Positions 54,118 through 62,189 of a stretch of DNA of 64,000 nucleotides are shown here, piece by piece. Location: contig NZ_QVLR01000103.1 of assembly GCF_014822185.1 (NCBI RefSeq), forward strand, positions 1 through 64,000, written 5' to 3'. The notes beneath the pieces were generated by a model that saw nothing but the letters and a program-made list of their open reading frames with translations, was not told the origin of the DNA and did no database searches. Origin of the DNA: Azoarcus sp. Aa7 (lineage in GTDB: Bacteria; Pseudomonadota; Gammaproteobacteria; Burkholderiales; Rhodocyclaceae). Position numbers and translations under genes: made by a program. The stretch's first letter is position 1; each line of letters begins with the position of its first letter.

Positions 54118-54153
54118 AAGTTACGCCCTGAAAACAAACAAGTCAACTTGTTT
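54118..54153 (-). promoter_or_regulatory. Promoter with perfect AAACAAGT palindrome over the -35, twin of the site at 48438
   Basis: Minus strand: TTGACT (54141-54146), 17 bases, TAACTT (54118-54123), with the palindrome AAACAAGTCAACTTGTTT at 54136-54153 covering the -35. The core is identical to the copy at 48438-48473, while surrounding DNA differs. It drives the SDR gene at 53905, leaving a leader of about 200 bases. Confidence 0.8.
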
Positions 54154-54228
54154 TTTTAGCACTTGGAAAGCCACTTTGCGGCCTTCCGCCGGACTGCAGC
54201 GCAACTGCATCCAGCCCACGGAAATCGT

Positions 54229-55014
54229 TCAGCAGGCCCCCCAGCCGCCGTCGACCGACACCAACGCCCCATGCACAAACGCGGCCCTGTCCGAGGCGAG
54301 CCACAGCACGCAGTCCGCGACCTCCTCCGCAGTCCCCAGCCGCCCCACCGGGTGCAGGGCCACCAGGCGCCGCTCGCGGTCCGGGTCGCGCGTGCGATCG
54401 TCCAGCATCGGGGTGCGGATCATGCCGGGGCACACCGCGTTGATGCGGATGTTGCGGCCGCCGTACTCCACCGCACAGGTCTTCGTCAGCCCCACCACGG
54501 CGTGCTTGCTCGCGACATACGCCGATCCGCCCGCGCGGCCGCGAAAACTCAGCGCCGACGCGGTGTTCACGATCACCCCGCCCCCTTGGCGCAGCATCTG
54601 CGCAATGCCGTACTTCATGCTCAGCCAGACGCCCTTCTGGTTGACCGCGATGACGCGGTCGAAGTCGGCCTCCGACAGCTCCGTGATCGGCGTGGACGGC
54701 AGCGTCACCCCGGCGTTGTTGTGCATCACGTCGATGCGACCCCAGTCCCCGGCCACCTGCGCGACCAGCCCTTCGACCTCCACGGCACGGCTGACATCGA
54801 CCTGGAAGAAACGCGCGCTGCCGCCCTCGGCAATGATGCGCGCCGCCGTGTCATGCCCTTCGCGTTCCGCGATGTCCGCAACGGCAACCCGCGCCCCTGC
54901 GCGCGCGAACGCCAGCGCCGTGGCCTGCCCGATGCCGGTGCCGGCGCCGGTGACCACCACCACCCTGCCCTCGAACTCCGCGTTCACGCGCCCGCCCTGC
55001 CCCGCTCCCGTCAC
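54229..55014 (-). CDS. Short-chain dehydrogenase/reductase
   Basis: A 261-residue SDR (GTG start at 55014; a GTG at 54987 would give 252 residues). Motifs are VVTGAGTGIGQATA, HNNAGV, catalytic YVASK and LVSVDGGWGAC. It follows the MDR gene by only seven bases. Last gene of the rightmost leftward unit before the promoter at 54118. Confidence 0.86.
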   Translation of the reverse strand: MTGAGQGGRVNAEFEGRVVVVTGAGTGIGQATALAFARAGARVAVADIAEREGHDTAARIIAEGGSARFFQVDVSRAVEVEGLVAQVAGDWGRIDVMHNNAGVTLPSTPITELSEADFDRVIAVNQKGVWLSMKYGIAQMLRQGGGVIVNTASALSFRGRAGGSAYVASKHAVVGLTKTCAVEYGGRNIRINAVCPGMIRTPMLDDRTRDPDRERRLVALHPVGRLGTAEEVADCVLWLASDRAAFVHGALVSVDGGWGAC

Positions 55015-55021
55015 CGCGCGT

Positions 55022-56083
55022 TCAGTCCGGCACCTTCACGACGAGGCGCCCGTCGTTGCCGCCGCTGAACAGCAGGTTGAAGACGTCGGGGATGTTGTCG
55101 AAGTCGTCGCGCACGTCGACTTTCGCCACCATCTTGCCGTCGCGGATCCAGTCGCCGATCTCGCGATAGGCCGCCTCGCAGGCCGGCGTGCCGAAATAGT
55201 CGGACACCAGGAAACCCTCGATGCGTGCCGTCTTGACCAGCAGGTTCCACATGTTGCGCGGCCCCGGCGGCGCCTCCAGCGCGTTGTACTGTGAAATCAT
55301 GCCGCACACCGCGATGCGCGCCCACTTCGCGAGATTGCCCATCGCCGCATCGAGGATCTCGCCGCCGACGTTGTCGAAATACACGTCGATACCGTCGGGA
55401 AACTCTTTCGCGATGGCCGCGGCGATGTCGTCGGTGGCCTTGTAGTCGATGCACACGTCGCAGCCGTAATCGCGTACCGCCTCGGCACACTTGGCTGGGC
55501 CGCCGGCGATGCCGACCACCTTGGCCGCCCCCTTGAGCCGCGCCATCTGCGTCACCAACGAGCCGACGCTGCCGGCCGCGCCGCTCACGAGCACCTTGGC
55601 GCCGGCCTTCATGCCCGCGACCTCCATCAGCCCGTACCAGCCAGTGCCGCCGCTGGTACCCATCGCGTGCAGGTACATCGGCAAGTCGAAGCCGTGCGAG
55701 GTATCCATCGGCGACAGCACGCCGAGGTTGCCGCAACGCACCGGCGAAATCTGGCGCTCGCCGGCGATCATGTATTTAGCCCAGTGGCCGACGCCGGCGA
55801 CGACGGTGCCCGGCTTGATCTGCGGATTGCGCGACTCCACGACGCGCCCGATCGTCACCCCCATCACCGGCCCGCCCAGCGGCAGGGGCTCGGTATAGCC
55901 GCCGCCGGGCGCCATCCAGCCGCGCGTGGCGGGGTCCATCGCCAGGTAGAGCATCTTCACGAGCGTCTCGCCGGCTTCCAGCGGACGCACGGGCGACTCG
56001 CGCAACTCCATGTCGCTGCGTTTGACGGCCCCCTCCGGCCGCCTCGCGAGAATCCACTGCTTGTTCATTTCGGTGCCCATCAT
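55022..56083 (-). CDS. NADP-dependent medium-chain reductase (zinc-free MDR)
   Basis: A 353-residue zinc-free MDR of the prostaglandin/leukotriene reductase type. It starts with NKQWILARRPEG and AMDPATRGWM, and has the cofactor motif VSGAAGSVGSLVTQMA. These enzymes reduce the double bond of enones with NADPH. No zinc-binding cysteines are visible. ATG 56083 or 56080 both suit the GGGAG just upstream. In this cluster it could saturate a cyclic enone, complementing the flavoenzymes. Confidence 0.88.
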   Translation of the reverse strand: MMGTEMNKQWILARRPEGAVKRSDMELRESPVRPLEAGETLVKMLYLAMDPATRGWMAPGGGYTEPLPLGGPVMGVTIGRVVESRNPQIKPGTVVAGVGHWAKYMIAGERQISPVRCGNLGVLSPMDTSHGFDLPMYLHAMGTSGGTGWYGLMEVAGMKAGAKVLVSGAAGSVGSLVTQMARLKGAAKVVGIAGGPAKCAEAVRDYGCDVCIDYKATDDIAAAIAKEFPDGIDVYFDNVGGEILDAAMGNLAKWARIAVCGMISQYNALEAPPGPRNMWNLLVKTARIEGFLVSDYFGTPACEAAYREIGDWIRDGKMVAKVDVRDDFDNIPDVFNLLFSGGNDGRLVVKVPD

Positions 56084-56110
56084 GTATCTCCCGGCCGCAG
56101 TGTGCGCCGC

Positions 56111-56881
56111 TCAGCGGTTGACGTAGCCAGCGTCGACGCTCAGCGTCGCCCCGGTCACATAGGATGCGAGGTCCGAGGCCAGCCACAGGCTCGCCTGCGC
56201 CACCTCGTCGGCACGCCCGAAACGGTTGAGCAGGCTCAACTGCGGCGCGAACTGCTCTTCGGTGACGTTGAACTCACGCAACGCGCCACGCAACATCGGC
56301 GTATCGATCGCGCCGGGCGCCACCGTGTTGACGCGGATGTTGTGCACGCCGTTTTCCAGCGCTGCGACCTTGGTCAGGCCGATGACGCCGTGCTTGGCGG
56401 CAACGTAGGCGCCGTTGGTCGGCTGCGGCCGGAAGGAGCTCACCGAACCGATATTGATGATGGAGCCGCCATGTCCCTGACGGATCATCTGCGACAGCTC
56501 GTACTTCAGGCACAGCGCCACGCCCTTGAGGTCCACGGCGATGACGCGGTCGAACTGCGCCTCGTCCATTTCCGCCAGCGGATGCGAGTCGGGCGACACC
56601 GCCGCGTTGTTGACCGCGACGTCGAGCTTGCCGAAGCGCTCCACGGTCGCCTTTACGAGCCCCTCGACCTCGGCCGCGACGGCGACGTTGGCCTTGTGGA
56701 AGATCGCCACGCCGCCGGCGCGTTCGATCTCCGCGACCAGCTCGCGCCCGGTCTTCTCGTCCACATCCGCGACCACCACCCGCGCGCCGGCGTCGGCGAA
56801 CAGCTTTGCCGTCGCGGCACCCATACCCATGGCGGCGCCGGTGACGATCGCCACCTTGCCATCGAGCGTCAATGCAACCAT
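56111..56881 (-). CDS. Short-chain dehydrogenase/reductase
   Basis: A 256-residue SDR with IVTGAAMGMGAAT, VNNAAV and catalytic YVAAK, ending ATLSVDAGYVNR. The longer open frame upstream belongs to the shadow of the EthD-like gene. It lies 27 bases before the MDR gene. Substrate unknown. Confidence 0.86.
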   Translation of the reverse strand: MVALTLDGKVAIVTGAAMGMGAATAKLFADAGARVVVADVDEKTGRELVAEIERAGGVAIFHKANVAVAAEVEGLVKATVERFGKLDVAVNNAAVSPDSHPLAEMDEAQFDRVIAVDLKGVALCLKYELSQMIRQGHGGSIINIGSVSSFRPQPTNGAYVAAKHGVIGLTKVAALENGVHNIRVNTVAPGAIDTPMLRGALREFNVTEEQFAPQLSLLNRFGRADEVAQASLWLASDLASYVTGATLSVDAGYVNR

Positions 56882-56945
56882 CGTCTTTCCCTCACAGTTC
56901 GGATTTGACGTATTGCGGCGGACCGGACCATCCGGCACGCCCCGT

Positions 56946-57674
56946 TCATGCCACGCCCGCGCGGGCGTACCACCCGGCAGGCACCACCACTTCCTCGTGC
57001 ACCAGCATGCCGCGCGTAGCCGACGGATCGACCAGCGGCTGCCCGCGCGCCGCATCGCGCAGCGCCCATTCGCACCGCAGGCTGTCGAGACTGTCCCACC
57101 AGCTGCACTCGACCGCATCGAACGGCGGCTCGCCAGCCCCTTCGACGGCCACATATCGCGTCAGCCGCAGGGGTGCGGCCTCGGGCAGCAACAGCGGCGC
57201 CTCCCCATCCAGCCAGCGCGCCGCAAAGGCGTCCGCCGCGAGTCGCGGATTGCGCCGGAACACCAGAATCAGCTTGACCGCGCCATCGGGCAGGTCGCCC
57301 GCCGCCTCGCGCAGCACCCGTTCGCGCGCGACGCAGGCGACCGCCGGCGGCACCATGAAGCGCGCCTCGTCGGGGCCTGCGCCGTGCAGGTATTCGGGAC
57401 TCGTCACCAGCCGCTGCAGCGCGCCGATGTCGTCGATCCACAGCTCCGGCGCCCCGTCCGCCATCCACACGAAACCCTCGAGTTGCGTGTCGATGCGGTG
57501 ATTCTGGATGTAGCCGCGCAGGTAGCCGGCCTCGACGAGCCGCAGCGCATGCGCCCTGTGCACCGTGCGCCAGTACTCGCTGAAGGCCTCCAGCGTGAAA
57601 TCCGGCCGCCGCTGCAGAAAGCTCATCACCTTGAGCGCATCGCCGCAGCCGGGTGCGGCCTGCCGTGCGCTCAC
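56946..57674 (-). CDS. EthD-like tandem ferredoxin-fold protein
   Basis: A 242-residue protein with two EthD-like (dimeric alpha-beta barrel) repeats: the first around LKVMSFLQRRPDFTLEAFSEYW with VHRAH, the second around VKLILVFRRNPRLAADAFAARW. EthD proteins are small helpers or enzymes in catabolic clusters. The start is GTG 57674, overlapping the SDR stop by four bases; the conserved part begins some 15 residues in, so an ATG at the MSFLQ position is the alternative. Confidence 0.72.
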   Translation of the reverse strand: MSARQAAPGCGDALKVMSFLQRRPDFTLEAFSEYWRTVHRAHALRLVEAGYLRGYIQNHRIDTQLEGFVWMADGAPELWIDDIGALQRLVTSPEYLHGAGPDEARFMVPPAVACVARERVLREAAGDLPDGAVKLILVFRRNPRLAADAFAARWLDGEAPLLLPEAAPLRLTRYVAVEGAGEPPFDAVECSWWDSLDSLRCEWALRDAARGQPLVDPSATRGMLVHEEVVVPAGWYARAGVA

Positions 57675-58417
57675 CGGCTGGTCTCGCCGTTGTCGATGAC
57701 GATCTGCGACCCGGTGATGTGGCGCGACTCGTCCGAGGCGAGAAAGACCACCAGGTTGGCGACATCCTCGGGCCGCCCCTGACCGTGGTGGCGCACCTGC
57801 TCGAGGCCTGCCGACGCCGCATCGAGCGAGCTGATCGCGGAGGCCGTCATCGGCGTGTCGTGCGCGCCCGGCAGCACCGCGTTGCAGCGGATATGGTAGC
57901 TCTGCTCCTGGCAATGGGCGGCCACGCTGCGCGTCATCGACACGATCGCCCCCTTGGCCGCGGCGTAGGCAACGATCGGGCTCAAGCCCTTGATTGCCGC
58001 GACCGACGAGATGTTGATGATCGATCCGCCGCCGCTCTTCGCCATCGCCGGAATCGCATGCTTGCAGCCGAGGAAGGTTCCCTCGGTCATGATCGCGCCG
58101 TGAAGGCGGAATTCATCCAGCGAGGTATCCTCGACGGTACCGAAGCGAACCAGCCCTGCGTTGTTGACCAGCACGTCGAGGCGCCCGAAGGTCTCCACCG
58201 TCTTTGCCACCACGGCCTGCCACTGCGACTCCTCGCGCACGTCGTGGCGCAGGAAGATCGCCCCCGGAATCTCCGACGCCACGCGCTCGCCGAGCTCGAC
58301 GTTGACGTCGGTAAGCACCACCTTCGCCCCTTCCGCCGCCATCAGGCGCGCATCCGCCGCACCCAGCCCCGACGCCGCGCCGGTAACGATTGCGACCTTC
58401 CCTTCCAGTCTCTTCAT
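57671..58417 (-). CDS. Short-chain dehydrogenase/reductase
   Basis: A 248-residue SDR with IVTGAASGLGAAD, VNNAGL, catalytic YAAAK and QIVIDNGETSR. GGAG precedes ATG 58417 by six bases. It resembles 3alpha-hydroxysteroid/cyclic alcohol dehydrogenases in length and in the DxNxELGERV region. It follows the RND gene after a 63-base gap with a hairpin. Confidence 0.86.
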   Translation of the reverse strand: MKRLEGKVAIVTGAASGLGAADARLMAAEGAKVVLTDVNVELGERVASEIPGAIFLRHDVREESQWQAVVAKTVETFGRLDVLVNNAGLVRFGTVEDTSLDEFRLHGAIMTEGTFLGCKHAIPAMAKSGGGSIINISSVAAIKGLSPIVAYAAAKGAIVSMTRSVAAHCQEQSYHIRCNAVLPGAHDTPMTASAISSLDAASAGLEQVRHHGQGRPEDVANLVVFLASDESRHITGSQIVIDNGETSR

Positions 58418-58448
58418 TGTGATCTCCACACAGGAACGAGCAGCAGAA

Positions 58449-58468
58449 CCGGCCGCCACGGCGGCCGG
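58449..58468 (-). terminator. Hairpin after the RND gene
   Basis: A 9-bp perfect inverted repeat with a 2-base loop (CCGGCCGCC-AC-GGCGGCCGG) begins 12 bases after the RND stop codon. No T run follows on the minus strand, so it may slow or stabilise the transcript end rather than terminate fully. Confidence 0.35.
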
Positions 58469-58480
58469 GGGTTGATCCGG

Positions 58481-60970
58481 CTAGGCCGTCGCGGGGGCCG
58501 TCCGGCCGTGCGGCATCGGCGAAGGCGCCGCTACCGCGGCAACGGCGCTGCCGTCGGCAACCGGGGCCGCCCTCGACTCGCCGCGCAGCAGGAAGTGCGA
58601 CAGCGCCGGCACCAGAATGAGCGCTCCGAGCATGTTCCACACGAACATGAAGGTCAGCAGGATGCCCATGTCGGCCTGGAACTTGATCGGCGACCACGCC
58701 CAGGTCACGACGCCGGCCGCCAGCGTCACACCCACCAGTGCCACGACCTTGCCGGTCGTCGCCAGTGCCCGGCGGTAGGCCTCGCCCACGCTGTGGCCGG
58801 TGCGCTGGAACACCAGCTGCACGCTCAACAGGTAGATCGCGTAATCGATGCCGATGCCCACGCCCAACGCCACCACCGGCAGCGTCGCCACCTTGATGCC
58901 GATCCCGAGGTGCACCATCAGCGCCTCCGCCAGTACCGACGTGAGCACCAGCGGCAGCAGGGCGACGATGACCGCGCGCCAGCTGCGGAAGGTGACGAGG
59001 CATAGCAGCGCCACCGCGGCATACACGTAGAGCAGCATCTTGCGGTTGGCCTCGCGCACGACGATGTTGGTCACCGCGTCGACGCCGGCGTTGCCCGCGG
59101 CGAGCAGGATCTGGCGCTCCTCGCTGCCGTGACGTTCGGCGAACGCGGTGGCCGCCTGCACCACACCGTCGAGGGTCGCCGCCTTGTGGTCGGACAGATA
59201 CGCCAGCACCGGACTGATCGAGCAGTTCGAGTTGAGGAACTCGGAGTTCCACGACACCGCGTTGTTGATCTGCGGATCGATCAGACTCTGGTTGTCGCTG
59301 ATCGTCGCCCACTTCGGGCTGCCTTCGAACATGCCCGCCATGTAGCTGCGCACCGTGCCCGCCAGCGAGGCCGTGCGCTGCACGCCGGGCACCTGCGCGA
59401 GCGCCCAGTCGAGACGGTCGATCTCGACCAGCGTTTCATAGCTGCGGCAACCGTCGTCGGGCGTCTTCATCATCACCGCGAACACGTCGCTGGAGATGCC
59501 GTAATTGGTTGTGATGAAGGCGTTGTCGCGGTTGTAGCGCGAGTCCTCGCGCAGTTCGGGAGCGCCCGGATCGAGGTCGCCGATCTGCAGCCTGAGCGAG
59601 GTCGCAAAACCCGCCACGCCCAGCACCAGCGCCACCACCAGACTGCCCACCGCCCAGCGCCGTTGGGTGAATTTCTCCAGCCCGCGCCATACCAGATCGA
59701 AGCCATGTGGCGTGGTGTTCGCCGTCTGTTCGACGGCGAGGCTGCGCTGCGCCGCGGCCGGCGTTACGCCGATGAAGGACAGCATCACCGGGATCAGGAT
59801 CAGGTTGGTGAAAATCAGCACGCCCACGCCGATACTGGCGGTCAGTGCCAGCTCGCGGATCACCGGAATGTCGATGATCATCAACACCGCGAAGCCCACC
59901 ACGTCGGCCAGCAGCGCGGTCATGCCTGCGAGGAAGAGCCGCCGGAAGGTGTAGCGCGCGGCCACCAGGCGGTGCGTACCGCGACCGATGTCCTGCATGA
60001 TGCCGTTCATCTTCTGCGCGCCGTGGCTCACGCCGATCGCGACGACGAGGAACGGCACCAGCATCGAATACGGGTCGAGCTGGTAACCGAACAGCGACAC
60101 CAGACCGAGCTGCCAGATCACCGCCATGATCGAGCAGCCCAGCACCAGCACCGTGCTGCGGATACAGCGCGTGTAGCTGTAGATGATGGAAACCGCGATC
60201 ACCACCGCGATGAGGAAGAACAGAGCGACCTTCTCGAGGCCGGCGATCAGGTCGCCGATCAGCTTGGCGAAGCCGATCACGTAGACCCGCACCTTCGCCC
60301 CGTCGCCGGAGGCGTAGCGGGAGCGGATGTCGTCGAGACTGTCGGACAGTTTCTTGTAGTCGACGGGCTTCCCCTCGGCATCGAGCGGACGCAGCGGCAC
60401 CACGATCATGCTGGAGCGGTAGTCGTTGGCGACAAGGCTGCCGACGACGTTGGCACGCGCGATGTTGATGCGCAGGTCCTCGATCGTGCGCGGGCTGCCG
60501 TCATAGTCGTGCGGCAGTACCGGTCCGCCGGCGAAGCCTTCCTCGGTGACCTCGGTCCAGCGCACCACCGGCGTAAAGATCGACTTCATCCACGGCCGGT
60601 CGACGCCGGGCAGCAGGAACACCTCGTCGTTGATCTTTGCCAGTTGCTGCAGGTAGTCCGCGTTGAAGATGTCGCCGTCGGCCGCCTCCACCACGATACG
60701 CACCGAATCCCCGAGGCCGCGCAGCTCGTCGCGGTTCTGCAGGTAGTTCTGCACGAAGGGATGCCCCTGCGGCAGCATCTTGTCGTAGCTCGCGCTGACC
60801 TTCAGGCTGCTCGCCTGGTAGCCGAGAAACGCCGTCAGCAACAGACACGCGAGGATCAGCACGATGCGGTTGTTGAAGATGATCCGCTCGAGGAAGCTGC
60901 CGGATTGGTGGTCGAAATTGCGCGGATCGCTGATCACCGCCATCTCGACGCTTTTGTAATGGGCTGCCAT
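58481..60970 (-). CDS. RND/MMPL family membrane transporter
   Basis: An 829-residue inner-membrane protein. A first membrane helix (VLILACLLLTAFLGY, about 35) is followed by a large periplasmic loop, then a bundle of five helices (from about 240: LFFLIAVVIAVSIIYSY), a second helix/large loop pair (VVALVLGVAGFATSL) and a final bundle ending near LILVPALSHFLL. This is the standard RND layout, in the sterol-sensing/HpnN-like branch. Together with the YCF48, DUF1329 and DUF1302 proteins it forms a set repeatedly found with steroid- and hydrocarbon-degradation genes, presumably moving the hydrophobic substrate across the envelope. Confidence 0.9.
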   Translation of the reverse strand: MAAHYKSVEMAVISDPRNFDHQSGSFLERIIFNNRIVLILACLLLTAFLGYQASSLKVSASYDKMLPQGHPFVQNYLQNRDELRGLGDSVRIVVEAADGDIFNADYLQQLAKINDEVFLLPGVDRPWMKSIFTPVVRWTEVTEEGFAGGPVLPHDYDGSPRTIEDLRINIARANVVGSLVANDYRSSMIVVPLRPLDAEGKPVDYKKLSDSLDDIRSRYASGDGAKVRVYVIGFAKLIGDLIAGLEKVALFFLIAVVIAVSIIYSYTRCIRSTVLVLGCSIMAVIWQLGLVSLFGYQLDPYSMLVPFLVVAIGVSHGAQKMNGIMQDIGRGTHRLVAARYTFRRLFLAGMTALLADVVGFAVLMIIDIPVIRELALTASIGVGVLIFTNLILIPVMLSFIGVTPAAAQRSLAVEQTANTTPHGFDLVWRGLEKFTQRRWAVGSLVVALVLGVAGFATSLRLQIGDLDPGAPELREDSRYNRDNAFITTNYGISSDVFAVMMKTPDDGCRSYETLVEIDRLDWALAQVPGVQRTASLAGTVRSYMAGMFEGSPKWATISDNQSLIDPQINNAVSWNSEFLNSNCSISPVLAYLSDHKAATLDGVVQAATAFAERHGSEERQILLAAGNAGVDAVTNIVVREANRKMLLYVYAAVALLCLVTFRSWRAVIVALLPLVLTSVLAEALMVHLGIGIKVATLPVVALGVGIGIDYAIYLLSVQLVFQRTGHSVGEAYRRALATTGKVVALVGVTLAAGVVTWAWSPIKFQADMGILLTFMFVWNMLGALILVPALSHFLLRGESRAAPVADGSAVAAVAAPSPMPHGRTAPATA

Positions 60971-60985
60971 GTCTTTTATCCGCTC

Positions 60986-62110
60986 TCAGTTCGAACCACG
61001 TCCGGGAACCGCCGACCCGCCGGCCGTGCCGAGCCCCGGCGAAGCCTCGACCGCCGCCGACCTCACGCCTTCGGCCCCGACCAGCGCCAGGTTGCGTCCC
61101 TCGAAGGCGACGACGCCGCCGTAGGACATCGGGCGCGGAAGGGGCAGCTGCCTGAACGACTGGCCGTTGTCGGTGCTCATGTATGCCGTGCCGGCCATGC
61201 TGACGAGCACGACATCGTCGTTGCCGAGCAGCGCCGCGCCGGTCATGCCGGCACTGCTGCCGAGATCGATGCGCTGCCACGTCTTGCCCGCGTCTGCGCT
61301 GCGGAACACGCTCCCGCGCATGCCGTGGGCCACCAGTACCTTGCCGCCGACCGCGATACCGAACAGGGTGCCGTCATAGCCGACGTTGCCCGCAACGAAG
61401 CGGTCGGCACCCGGGTCGTACTTCCACACGCTGCCGGTCTCGCCGACCAGGAACAGTCCCGACGCGCCCGCGCCGATGCTGAAGAAATTCAGTTCGCGAG
61501 GGTTGTCGACCTTGTGCATCAGCGGCACCCAGGTCTTGCCGCCGTCCTCGGTGCGCAGGATGCGGTTGAACGTGCCGGCGACGTAGCCGCGCCGCCCGTC
61601 CTCGAAGTACACGCCAAGGAAAGGCTGCGTGCCCCCCATCGCGACCACGCTCTTCTCGCGCGTGGCGTATTCGCCGGCCTGCGGCAGGCTGCCGTCGGCC
61701 GCTGCGCGGTCGTAGTAAGCCACGATCTGCTGCGACGCCGACTTGCCGTCGAGCTGGCGCATCCAGGTCTTGCCGCCGTCGGCGCTGTGGATCACCACAC
61801 CGCCGTGGCCCACTGCCCAGCCCAGCTCGGGCGAGGCGAAATGCACCGCGAGCAGGTCGCTGCTGACCGGCACCTGCGCCTGCGTCCAGCTGTTGCCGCC
61901 GTCGTCGCTGAATACGACATGGCCCCGCTGCCCGACCGCCACCAGTCGCCGGCCTGCCGTCGCCACCGCCGTCATCGGACTCTTCGCCGCGAGGCTGCTC
62001 GCCTGCGCGGGAACCTCCGACGGATCCTGAAATCCCGCCGCCAGCGGTCCCGCCGCCAGTGCGAGGGCCAATACGAGCCATCTCCCGCCCGCCATTCCTG
62101 GACACTTCAT
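60986..62110 (-). CDS. Periplasmic YCF48/BNR-repeat beta-propeller protein
   Basis: A 374-residue exported protein. A signal peptide (WLVLALALAAGPLAA) is followed by repeated Asp-box/BNR units: FSDDGGNSWTQ, HSADGGKTWMR, RTEDGGKTWVP, RSADAGKTWQR and STDNGQSFRQ. It should form a beta-propeller in the periplasm. The gene lies 15 bases before the RND gene, with which it is usually paired. ATG 62110 was chosen because GGAGC is seven bases upstream; ATG 62116 is too close to it. Confidence 0.88.
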   Translation of the reverse strand: MKCPGMAGGRWLVLALALAAGPLAAGFQDPSEVPAQASSLAAKSPMTAVATAGRRLVAVGQRGHVVFSDDGGNSWTQAQVPVSSDLLAVHFASPELGWAVGHGGVVIHSADGGKTWMRQLDGKSASQQIVAYYDRAAADGSLPQAGEYATREKSVVAMGGTQPFLGVYFEDGRRGYVAGTFNRILRTEDGGKTWVPLMHKVDNPRELNFFSIGAGASGLFLVGETGSVWKYDPGADRFVAGNVGYDGTLFGIAVGGKVLVAHGMRGSVFRSADAGKTWQRIDLGSSAGMTGAALLGNDDVVLVSMAGTAYMSTDNGQSFRQLPLPRPMSYGGVVAFEGRNLALVGAEGVRSAAVEASPGLGTAGGSAVPGRGSN

Positions 62111-62151
62111 GTTCATGCTCCGGATTGCGCGTGCCGCGCGTGAATCTCGAC

Positions 62152-62183
62152 AAGAAAGAGGCCGTGCCCGGGGCACGGCCTCT
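62152..62183 (-). terminator. Terminator between the DUF1329 gene and the YCF48 gene
   Basis: A perfect 13-bp inverted repeat (62157-62169 against 62171-62183, AGAGGCCGTGCCC) lies seven bases after the DUF1329 stop and is followed on the minus strand by TTCTT. It probably reduces read-through, so the outer-membrane genes would be made in excess over the RND protein. Confidence 0.6.
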
Positions 62184-62189
62184 CCGTTG

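Noticed and set aside
21087-54153. Calling the AAAC-N10-GTTT sites KstR or KstR2 operators
   Set aside because: The arms resemble such motifs (AACAAG/CTTGTT), but the spacing and inner bases differ, and no such regulator gene is in the window.
59129-62143. A 1004-codon open frame on the plus strand, and similar long antisense frames such as 28539-31055, 39739-42540 and 49693-52380
   Set aside because: They lie antisense to well-supported genes, are rich in Arg/His/Gly/Ala from mirrored codon bias, and have no domain; they are shadows caused by high G+C at third positions.
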